Part shown: positions 1 to 4,910 of the stretch, in pieces
Layout: each line of letters starts with the position of its first letter
Numbering within the stretch: position 1 is the stretch's first letter
Origin: Lentisphaerota bacterium
GTDB taxonomy: Bacteria; Verrucomicrobiota; Lentisphaeria; Oligosphaerales; JAFGRS01
Assembly: GCA_012514865.1 (NCBI GenBank)
Contig: JAAYZO010000678.1
Span: 1-6,911, forward strand
Direction: 5' to 3'
DNA length: 6,911 nt
Position numbers and translations under genes: made by a program
Notes under the pieces: model-generated
The model's database searches: none
Told to the model about the DNA's origin: nothing
The model's input: only the letters and a program-made list of their open reading frames with translations

Positions 1-733
1 GGCAAGGTGGCCCTGGTCACCGGCGGCGGCGTCGGCATTGGCCAGGCGATCGCGCAGGCCCTGTCGGCCGCCGGCGCCACGGTGGTGGTGCACGCGCACC
101 AGCACCTCGCCGCGGCCGAAGCGCTGGCGCGGTCGCTGGAGGCCGCCGGCGGCAAGGCCGCGGCCATCGGCGCCGACCTGACCGACCCGGCGCAGTGCCG
201 GTCGCTGGTCGACGGCGTCGTGGCGCGTTTCGGCCGCCTGGACATCCTGGTCAACAACGCCGGCGTCCTTGCCGACGGTGTCGTGTCATTCCTGAGTGAC
301 GCCCAGTGGGACCAGGCCCTGCGGCTGAATCTGACGGCGCCGTTCTACCTGACCCGCGCCGCTTCGATGGTCATGGCGCGTCAGCGTTGGGGCCGCGTCG
401 TCAACATCATCCGACGCCGGCCGCATGGGCTCGGCGAACCGCTCCAACTACGCCGCCGCCAAGGAGGGCCTGGTCGGCTTCACCCGCTCCATCGCCCGCG
501 AGCTGGCGGGGGTGGGCGTCCGCGCCAACGCGGTCAGCCCGGGCTTTGTGGAGAGCGCCATGACCGCCGGGATCAAGGACGCCAAGCGCAAGGACATCCT
601 GCGTGAGATCCCGGTGCGTCGTCTCGGTCGGCCGGACGAGGTGGCGGCGCTGGTGGCCTTCCTCTGCAGCGACGCGGCCGACTACATCACCGGCCAGGTC
701 ATCAGCATCGATGGCGGCCTGTTCATGGGCTGA
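1..733 (+). pseudogene. FabG-like SDR oxidoreductase, 5'-truncated by window and frameshifted
   Basis: This is a classical short-chain dehydrogenase/reductase, most like 3-oxoacyl-ACP reductase (FabG), an NAD(P)H-dependent carbonyl reductase. The window opens inside the gene: the first codons read GKVALVTGGG, the usual FabG N-terminus a few residues after the start. Visible motifs are the cofactor loop TGGGVGIG (partial residues 7-14), NNAG (85-88) and the catalytic Asn in LRLNLTAPF (about 110). The first frame runs to VVNI at about 408 and then degenerates, with a stop at 604-606. The family sequence resumes in the next frame from about 410 as SDAGRMGSANRSNYAAAKEG, with catalytic Tyr at 449-451 and Lys at 461-463. 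It continues through NAVSPGF and the C-terminal ITGQVISIDGG to TGA at 731-733. Restoring two bases near 408-409 gives NISSDAG, with the Ser 13 residues before the Tyr as in FabG. It is either a recent pseudogene or a sequencing/assembly error. Its substrate cannot be read from the sequence. It converges on coaB with a 9-bp gap. Confidence 0.88.
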
Positions 734-742
734 ACGCCGGGC

Positions 743-1870
743 TCACGGTGCCAGCGCGGCGGCGACGCGGTCGAGGATGCAGTCGGCGGCGGCGCTCTTG
801 CTGAGCAGCGGCAGTGGCGTGATCGAGCCATCGCGCGCCAGGATCGTGATGCGGTTGGTGGCGACGGCGAAGCCGCTGCCCGGCTCGGTGACATCGTTGG
901 CGCAGAGCAGATCGCAGCCCTTGCGGCGCAGTTTGTCGAGGGCGTGCGCCTCGACGTGGTCGGTCTCGGCCGCGAAGCCGACCAGGAAAGGCCGCCGCGG
1001 CAGCGCCCCGAGGGCCGCCAGGATATCCGGGGTCCGGCGCAGCGGCAGGGTCGGATCCTCCGCCACCCCCGCTGCGGTCTTCTTGATCTTCTGCGCGGCG
1101 ACCTGCCGCGGGGCGAAGTCGGCGACGGCAGCGCAGAGGATCGCCGCCGCCTGGGCCGCGATGCGCTCCAGGACCGCCTGGTGCATCTGTGCCGCACTGC
1201 GCACCGGCACCGCCTCCAGGCCCGGCAGGGCCGGCACGGCCACCTGCAGGGGGCCATGAACCAGCGTCACCGCGGCACCGCGCCGCCAGGCCGACAGGGC
1301 CAGGGACAGGCCCATGAGGCCGCTGGAGCGGTTGCTGAGGAAGCGCACCGGGTCGATGTCCTCGACGGTCGGTCCGGCGGTCACCAGGATGCCCTTGCCG
1401 GCCAGGTCGGGCCGGGTCACGGCCGCCGCGACGGCCTCGGCGACCGCCTCGGGGCCGGCCAGCCAGAGGGGCGCCACGCCGCCGCCGAGGAGCGGCAGGG
1501 CCGCCGGGACGACCTCCCAGGCGGCCGCGCCGGCAGGACGCGGCCCGGGCCGCGCCGGCGCGGACGCCGTTGGCACCGACACCACCGGCACTCCCGCCGC
1601 ACGCCGATGCGATACCAGCGCCGCCACCGCCGGCGGCAACGGCACGGCGCAGGGCGCCAGCAACGCGACGTCTGCCGCGGGCGGCGCGTCGAGGAAACCC
1701 ACCGGCGCCGCGCAGAGACTCGACCAGAGGTCAGCACAGGAGGCCGCGGCGGGAGTCGACAGGATGGGCAGCACGGCCCACTCACGGCGCCGCAGGGCGG
1801 CAATCAGAGACGGCACCGCGCCCTGACCGGGACCGGCACCGATGACCAGCAGGACGCGCACGTCACCCAC
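743..1870 (-). CDS. coaB: CoaBC-type phosphopantothenate--cysteine ligase with degenerate CoaC domain
   Basis: The C-terminal half (about residues 158-375 of 375) is a phosphopantothenoylcysteine synthetase (CoaB), which joins cysteine to 4'-phosphopantothenate with CTP in coenzyme A synthesis. Visible signatures are GILVTAGPT (160-168), DPVRFLSNRSSG (173-184, with the Arg176 and Asn180 equivalents), AAVADF (247-252), KIKK (261-264), TPDILAALG and GFAAETD (298-304), and CANDV (323-327). The Lys usual in SSGKMG is Leu185 here. The N-terminal 155 residues sit where the flavoprotein decarboxylase CoaC belongs and have about the right length. The catalytic His is replaced by Phe59, the PASANT motif by APCAVPL (72-78), the PxMN motif by PTAS (100-103), and the Cys-containing flap is absent. 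I therefore infer ligase activity only. The annotated start is GTG at 1870; a GTG three codons in (1859-1861) is about as likely, because GAGGTG lies 6 nt before it. The gene is 33 nt downstream of the response regulator on the same strand. Confidence 0.9.
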   Translation of the reverse strand: MGDVRVLLVIGAGPGQGAVPSLIAALRRREWAVLPILSTPAAASCADLWSSLCAAPVGFLDAPPAADVALLAPCAVPLPPAVAALVSHRRAAGVPVVSVPTASAPARPGPRPAGAAAWEVVPAALPLLGGGVAPLWLAGPEAVAEAVAAAVTRPDLAGKGILVTAGPTVEDIDPVRFLSNRSSGLMGLSLALSAWRRGAAVTLVHGPLQVAVPALPGLEAVPVRSAAQMHQAVLERIAAQAAAILCAAVADFAPRQVAAQKIKKTAAGVAEDPTLPLRRTPDILAALGALPRRPFLVGFAAETDHVEAHALDKLRRKGCDLLCANDVTEPGSGFAVATNRITILARDGSITPLPLLSKSAAADCILDRVAAALAP

Positions 1871-1887
1871 CTCGCCTTGATACCCCC

Positions 1888-1903
1888 GACGCGAAAACGC
1901 GTC
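1888..1903 (-). other. Hairpin between response regulator and coaB
   Basis: A perfect 6-bp stem (GACGCG/CGCGTC) with a 4-nt loop, TTTT on the minus strand, begins immediately after the response-regulator stop codon. It lies 17 nt before the coaB start. No T-run follows it, so it does not look like a standard intrinsic terminator. It could tune mRNA processing or coaB translation within the operon. The symmetry is seen directly; the role is inferred. Confidence 0.4.
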
Positions 1904-2560
1904 TCAGCGCTCCGCCGAGCCGCCCTCGGCCTCGCTGATCAGCTCGTCGAGGACCTCGAGGACGCCCTGAGACTCGGTCTGGACCAGCCGTCCGAAGGCC
2001 TGGGCGTCGCGCAGGTTCGGGCTCTCGATAATGTTCTGCCCCAGTCGGATGAGGTTCTGCACCGAGGTCAGGCACTCGCTGCGCAGGCGGGTCAGCACGC
2101 GCAGGTTGCTCGTGCGCAGGGTCTGCGCCTGCCGGCGGGCGTTCATCAGGTCGCCATTCTCATGGTGGCGTGCCAGGGCGCGTTCGAGGGTGCCGACCAG
2201 CTCGCTGACGTTGAAGGGCTTGAGGAGGTACCCGAAGGCGCCGGCGCCGACGGCCTCGATGGCGGTCTTCTGGGAGGGCAGCCCGGTCAGGATGACGTAC
2301 TCGGCGTGCGGATGGGAGGCCTTCAACTGCCGCATCAGCTCGATGCCGTTCATGTTGCCGCCGCCCTCGTGCAGGCCGATGTCGATGATGGCCACGGCGA
2401 AGGACTGGGTCCTGGACAGCTCCAGGGCCTCCTCGCCCGAAGCCGCCGCCATGGGGTCGTAGCCACGCAGGCGCAGGAGGTCCGAGAGGACCTTGCGCAG
2501 GCTGTTCTCGTCGTCGACCACGAGAACCCGTCGACTGTCTGACACTGCCGTCTCTGGCAT
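1904..2560 (-). CDS. Response regulator, receiver domain plus helical non-HTH C-terminus
   Basis: This is a 218-residue two-component response regulator. Residues 11-125 form a complete CheY-like receiver: acidic pair Asp16-Asp17 in VLVVDDE, phosphoacceptor Asp60 in AIIDIGL, Thr92 in VILTG, and Lys114 in LLKPF. All residues needed for Asp phosphorylation are present. After the receiver, residues 126-212 are predicted helical, and I recognise no DNA-binding HTH or catalytic output domain. Residues 155-212 look like the two-helix dimerisation (DHp/HisKA) hairpin of histidine kinases without its phospho-His: SECLTSV (161-167) stands where a kinase would have SHELRTP. It may therefore signal by protein-protein contact (inference). 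I chose ATG at 2560 because VLVVDDE then lies at the usual distance from the start and AGGGGGTG lies 4 nt upstream on the coding strand. The 23-residue upstream extension is Arg/Pro-rich and unlike the family. No kinase gene is in the window. It is probably co-transcribed with coaB. Confidence 0.9.
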   Translation of the reverse strand: MPETAVSDSRRVLVVDDENSLRKVLSDLLRLRGYDPMAAASGEEALELSRTQSFAVAIIDIGLHEGGGNMNGIELMRQLKASHPHAEYVILTGLPSQKTAIEAVGAGAFGYLLKPFNVSELVGTLERALARHHENGDLMNARRQAQTLRTSNLRVLTRLRSECLTSVQNLIRLGQNIIESPNLRDAQAFGRLVQTESQGVLEVLDELISEAEGGSAER

Positions 2561-2662
2561 GGGGCACCCCCTGCGTGCTGCCGGCCGTCGCCGTTCGCGG
2601 GGCTCCGTGCGGCACCAACCCGTCGTCAACGCTCACCCACCCGGCGGGGCGTTTTGTCGTAC

Positions 2663-2691
2663 AGTATATCCCGATAGAGGTGCTGGCGCAA
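2663..2691 (-). promoter_or_regulatory. Candidate sigma70-type promoter for the response regulator-coaB operon
   Basis: On the minus strand, TTGCGC (2686-2691) and TATACT (2663-2668) are separated by exactly 17 bp. The -10 box matches the consensus at 5 of 6 positions and the -35 box at 3 of 6. Transcription would start near 2655, about 95 nt before the ATG at 2560. The segment is noticeably more AT-rich than its surroundings. The prediction is by eye only. Confidence 0.45.
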
Positions 2692-2746
2692 CGCCGCAAT
2701 GCCAGCGAACGCCTATCAGACGGGCCGATACGGTGCGGCAAGGCCG

Positions 2747-2775
2747 TTGCATTGGGGCAGGCGCGGGGCTATGCT
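2747..2775 (+). promoter_or_regulatory. Candidate promoter for the trpR-peptidase operon
   Basis: TTGCAT (2747-2752) and TATGCT (2770-2775) are separated by 17 bp on the plus strand. They match the sigma-70 consensus at 3 of 6 and 4 of 6 positions. Initiation near 2782 would leave a leader of about 40 nt containing GGAGG at 2813-2817, 5 nt before the trpR ATG. With the minus-strand promoter at 2663-2691 this makes a divergent control region. I found no CTAG-type Trp operator core around it. Confidence 0.35.
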
Positions 2776-2822
2776 CTGGGGCGGTCGGCGTGGGCGGTCC
2801 CGAAGGCGACCTGGAGGTGCGG

Positions 2823-3116
2823 ATGCAGGAGCGTCAATTGCGCGAACTCAGCGGGCTGATCCTGCAGGCGCGGAACCCTCAGGAACTCGAGGATCTTCTG
2901 CAGGGCCTCCTGACGCCGCAGGAGCTGGACGAGATCATCCTGCGCTGGCGGCTGCTGGTACGCCTGATGGCGGGCACGCCGCAGCGTGACATCAGTCAGG
3001 AACTCGGCATCAGCCTTGGCAAGATCGCCCGCGGGTCGCGCCTGCTGAAGTACGGCCCCCCGAAGTTCCGCCGTCTGGCGCAGCGGCTCTACGAAGAGCG
3101 CGAGAGGCCGTCATGA
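2823..3116 (+). CDS. trpR: TrpR-family (Trp repressor-like) transcriptional regulator
   Basis: This 97-residue all-helical protein matches the TrpR family over nearly its whole length; E. coli TrpR is about 108 residues. TrpR is a dimeric repressor that binds DNA when loaded with L-tryptophan. LLTPQELDEIILRWRLL (29-45) corresponds to the E. coli LTPDEREALGTRVRIV region. QRDISQELGISLGKIARGS (54-72) is the helix-turn-helix. By this hand alignment the tryptophan-pocket residues Thr44, Arg54, Arg84 and Gly85 are kept as Thr31, Arg41, Arg70 and Gly71, but Ser88 is replaced by Leu74. Co-repressor binding is therefore plausible, though specificity could differ. A YerC-like relative is the alternative, but the RGS motif favours TrpR. 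The ATG at 2823 is chosen for its GGAGG site 5 nt upstream and the family-like N-terminus. The stop overlaps the next start as ATGA, implying translational coupling with the M24 peptidase. No trp biosynthesis gene is in the window. Confidence 0.85.
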   Translation: MQERQLRELSGLILQARNPQELEDLLQGLLTPQELDEIILRWRLLVRLMAGTPQRDISQELGISLGKIARGSRLLKYGPPKFRRLAQRLYEERERPS

Positions 3117-4261
3117 GTGCGACCCCCGGGAACAGCCCGAGCGGCCGGCTGATCTACGCCGGCAGCGAGACCTGTGCCGACCTCGCCTACGGCAGCGGCT
3201 TCCTGGCGCCGGATCCCTTTCTGTGGTACGAGATCCCGGGTGAGAGCGGCCTGGTGGTGAGCATCCTCGAGCTGGGCCGGGCTCGCAACGAGGCCCGCCC
3301 CGGCCTGCGCATCCGGTCCTTGGAGGAGGCCCGCCGGGCCTGGGGCGTGCCGGCGGCGCAGCGTTCGCCGGCGGCGCTGATTGCCGGCCTGGCGCGGGCG
3401 AGCGGCGTGCGGCACTGGGCGGTCCCGGGTGGCTTTCCGCTCGGCCTGGCGCGTGAGCTGGGCCGGCGCCGGCTGCGTCTGGAGACGCGCGAGCCCTTCG
3501 CGCCGGAGCGCGAGTGCAAGACCGCGTCGGAGATCGCCGAGATCCGCGCCGGCGTGCGGCTGGCCGAGGCCGGCCTGGCGGCGGGCCTGGAGGTCCTGGC
3601 CGCGGCGGCGATCAGGCCCGACGGCTGGCTGACCTGGGAGGGCCGCACCCTCGACGCCGACACCCTCCGCGGCGAGATCGTGGCACGCATCGCCCGCCTC
3701 GGCGGCACCGCCGCCCGCACCATCACCGCCGCCGGTGTGCACGGCGCCGACCCCCATGACATGGGCAGCGGCCCCATACCCGCCCACGTGCCGATCGTCA
3801 TCGACATCTTCCCGCGCGTCGACCGCAGCGGCTACTTCGGCGACCTGACCCGCACGGTGGTCAAGGGCCGCGCCACGACGGCCGTCCGCCGTGTCTACGA
3901 GGCCGTCCGCCATGCCCAGGAGGCGGCCCTGGCGATCCTGGCGCCGGGCCTGACCGGCCAGGCCGCACAGCGCGCCGCCGAGGCGGCCCTCGAGGCCGAC
4001 GGCTTCCCCACCGACCTCTCCGCCGACCCGCCGCGCGGCTTCATCCACAGCCTCGGGCACGGCCTGGGCCTGGAAATCCACGAGAGCCCGGGGCTGAACA
4101 GCCGCAACAGCCGGCCCCTGCAGGCCGGCCACGTCGTCACGGTCGAGCCGGGGTACTACGACCCCGCCTGGGGCGGCATCCGCCTCGAGGACGTCGTCGT
4201 GATCACCGCCGACGGCTGCGAAAACCTGACCACCGCCCCGAAGGTCCTGGAGATCCCCTGA
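3113..4261 (+). CDS. M24-family metallopeptidase (Xaa-Pro aminopeptidase/dipeptidase-like)
   Basis: This 382-residue cytoplasmic peptidase has the creatinase/aminopeptidase P layout: an N-terminal domain (about 1-130) and a pita-bread catalytic domain (about 138-378). The five dinuclear-metal ligands are all visible: Asp231 (VIDIF), Asp244 (YFGDLTRT), His316 (HSLGHGLG), Glu345 (TVEPGYY) and Glu359 (GIRLEDV). The accessory histidines of aminopeptidase P also align: His312 and His323 at the same spacing as E. coli PepP His350 and His361, and His215 near PepP His243. The enzyme should be an active Mn/Co/Zn-type exopeptidase that cleaves an Xaa-Pro or similar bond. Whether it is an aminopeptidase or a dipeptidase cannot be decided by eye. 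There is no signal peptide. The ATG lies inside the trpR stop (ATGA), with GAGAGG at 3102-3107 as ribosome-binding site, so the two genes are one operon. A hairpin follows the stop by 12 nt. Confidence 0.92.
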   Translation: MSATPGNSPSGRLIYAGSETCADLAYGSGFLAPDPFLWYEIPGESGLVVSILELGRARNEARPGLRIRSLEEARRAWGVPAAQRSPAALIAGLARASGVRHWAVPGGFPLGLARELGRRRLRLETREPFAPERECKTASEIAEIRAGVRLAEAGLAAGLEVLAAAAIRPDGWLTWEGRTLDADTLRGEIVARIARLGGTAARTITAAGVHGADPHDMGSGPIPAHVPIVIDIFPRVDRSGYFGDLTRTVVKGRATTAVRRVYEAVRHAQEAALAILAPGLTGQAAQRAAEAALEADGFPTDLSADPPRGFIHSLGHGLGLEIHESPGLNSRNSRPLQAGHVVTVEPGYYDPAWGGIRLEDVVVITADGCENLTTAPKVLEIP

Positions 4262-4273
4262 CGGATCTTCCTC

Positions 4274-4295
4274 CACTGGCCGTTACCTGCCAGTG
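4274..4295 (+). terminator. Hairpin after the peptidase gene, possible terminator
   Basis: A perfect 7-bp stem, CACTGGC/GCCAGTG, with an 8-nt loop begins 12 nt after the peptidase stop codon. It lacks a T-tract, so if it ends transcription it does so inefficiently or with other factors. Its position right behind an operon is the main argument. Confidence 0.35.
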
Positions 4296-4311
4296 ACGGA
4301 AGCTCCGATTT

Positions 4312-4346
4312 ACGGGAGACTTACGGCTTTGCCGTCGATCTCCCGT
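4312..4346. terminator. Long two-tier inverted repeat, possible terminator or stability hairpin
   Basis: An outer perfect 8-bp stem (ACGGGAGA at 4312-4319 with TCTCCCGT at 4339-4346) encloses an inner 5-bp stem (ACGGC/GCCGT) closed by a TTT loop. A small 3x3 internal loop separates the two. It is the second strong hairpin behind the peptidase gene. No T-run follows on either strand, so a structural repeat is an alternative to a terminator. Confidence 0.4.
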
Positions 4347-4542
4347 TGGTGTCACCAGGGGCCTTCCGCTGGCGGTGAGTCCGGCGCTGTGCGGGCAGTT
4401 TCCTGTGCGTGTCGGGTCCCGGCGCGGTCCGCTCGAGTGACGGCAGCAGGGCAGGCAGGTCGATGCCGGCAGCCGAGAGCAGAGCCTGCGTGGAGCTTCG
4501 GGATTGCGAGAGCTTGGCGATCTGCGCGGCGGCTGGCGGCAG

Positions 4543-4568
4543 GGGGACACCGGGGACACCTGGGGACC
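4543..4568 (+). repeat. 9-bp tandem repeat GGGGACACC (two copies plus a partial)
   Basis: Two perfect adjacent copies of GGGGACACC occupy 4543-4560. After one base they are followed by a partial third copy, GGGGACC (4562-4568). The GGGAC core reappears in inverted orientation in the TTGAGTCCC array 16 nt further on. Between the arrays, CTGGGG (4560-4565) can pair with CCCCAG (4576-4581). Confidence 0.75.
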
Positions 4569-4583
4569 GCAGGGCCCCCAGAC

Positions 4584-4610
4584 TTGAGTCCCTTGAGTCC
4601 CTTGAGTCCC
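4584..4610 (+). repeat. 9-bp tandem repeat TTGAGTCCC, three perfect copies
   Basis: Three identical contiguous copies of TTGAGTCCC (GGGACTCAA on the other strand) are followed by TTT. No coding frame here is convincing, so this is a minisatellite-like array. It could vary in copy number by slippage. Confidence 0.85.
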
Positions 4611-4675
4611 TTTCCGGCGGACTCGAGCCCCCAAAGCGCGGAGACACCAGGGAACGGCGGCCCATCACGGGGGGC

Positions 4676-4695
4676 CATGCGCAGCGATGCGCATG
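4676..4695. repeat. Perfect 8-bp inverted repeat with GCGA tetraloop
   Basis: CATGCGCA and TGCGCATG form a perfect 8-bp stem closed by GCGA, which as RNA would be a GNRA-type tetraloop. It lies between the tandem repeats and the composite element. The symmetry is clear; the function is unknown. Confidence 0.5.
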
Positions 4696-4734
4696 CCACC
4701 TCGGGTCGGATCCAGGGCTGTCCGAAAGTCCGGT

Positions 4735-4831
4735 TCTGGCACCCCTTCAGGGTGCGTGGTTCGTGGATTCGCGCTTCCGGGGGTCGTGCTACGCGCGACC
4801 CCCGGCTACGATCTGGCACCCCTTCAGGGTG
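4735..4831. repeat. Composite intergenic element: 20-bp direct repeats flanking a long hairpin
   Basis: The 20-mer TCTGGCACCCCTTCAGGGTG occurs twice without mismatch, at 4735-4754 and 4812-4831, 77 bp apart. Each copy is itself partly palindromic (CACCC-CTTCA-GGGTG). Between them, CCGGGGGTCG (4777-4786) and CGACCCCCGG (4796-4805) form a perfect 10-bp stem. The stem can extend by a TG wobble and two more pairs to a 3-nt TAC loop. The modular layout of small hairpin, large hairpin, small hairpin looks like a dispersed intergenic repeat or a non-autonomous mobile element. I recall similar motifs between genes in planctomycete-like genomes, but that is memory and untested here. No transposase is present. 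Confidence 0.75.
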
Positions 4832-4876
4832 ACCAGGTGAGCACTGACGCGATCTTCGATCAGCCCTGGGTCGGGT

Positions 4877-4892
4877 CCGGCGCTTCGGCCGG
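4877..4892 (-). terminator. Hairpin downstream of the transglutaminase-like gene
   Basis: CCGGC and GCCGG form a 5-bp GC stem around the 6-nt loop GCTTCG. It lies 18 nt beyond the stop of the minus-strand gene ending at 4911. No T-run follows it on the minus strand. Short GC palindromes are common at this base composition, so support is weak. Confidence 0.25.
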
Positions 4893-4910
4893 GGTGGGCG
4901 GGGGTGCGGT

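Larger units (their letters stand above)
4262..4910. other. Convergent intergenic region rich in inverted and tandem repeats, no convincing gene
   Basis: The 649 bp between two converging genes contain several open frames, but all are compositionally odd (Arg, Pro, Ser and Gly runs). I recognise no family, and the frames run through obvious tandem and inverted repeats. What it holds is structure: hairpins at 4274-4295, 4312-4346, 4676-4695, 4777-4805 and 4877-4892, 9-bp tandem repeats at 4543-4568 and 4584-4610, and a 20-bp direct repeat at 4735 and 4812. The stretch 4347-4542 shows only short palindromes such as TGGTGTCACCA (near 4345-4360). Confidence 0.7.

Noticed and set aside
944..2542. 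Very long plus-strand open frame opposite coaB and the response regulator
   Set aside because: It is antisense to two genes with clear family motifs. Its translation is Arg, Gly and Gln-rich with no domain, a typical high-GC shadow frame.
2659..2670. Possible TrpR operator at GTACAGTATATC
   Set aside because: It contains GTAC, as the E. coli trp operator does, but lacks the CTAG core and real dyad symmetry. I keep it only as a place to test, not as a feature.
3089..4276. Long minus-strand open frame opposite the M24 peptidase
   Set aside because: It is antisense to a gene with all five M24 metal ligands. The product is low-complexity and unlike any family I recognise.
4321..4668. Minus-strand open frame of 115 codons in the intergenic island
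   Set aside because: It runs through both 9-bp tandem arrays (giving RDSRDSRDS-like text) and through a hairpin. It has no recognisable domain, and other frames over the same interval are equally open because of the high GC content.
4540..4832. CRISPR array
   Set aside because: The repeats are 9-bp tandem units without spacers, and only two 20-bp copies exist. There is no regular repeat-spacer pattern and no cas gene.
4687..4840. Plus-strand open frames over the composite repeat
   Set aside because: The translation is simply the 20-bp repeat and the hairpin read as codons. There is no ribosome-binding site and no family resemblance.
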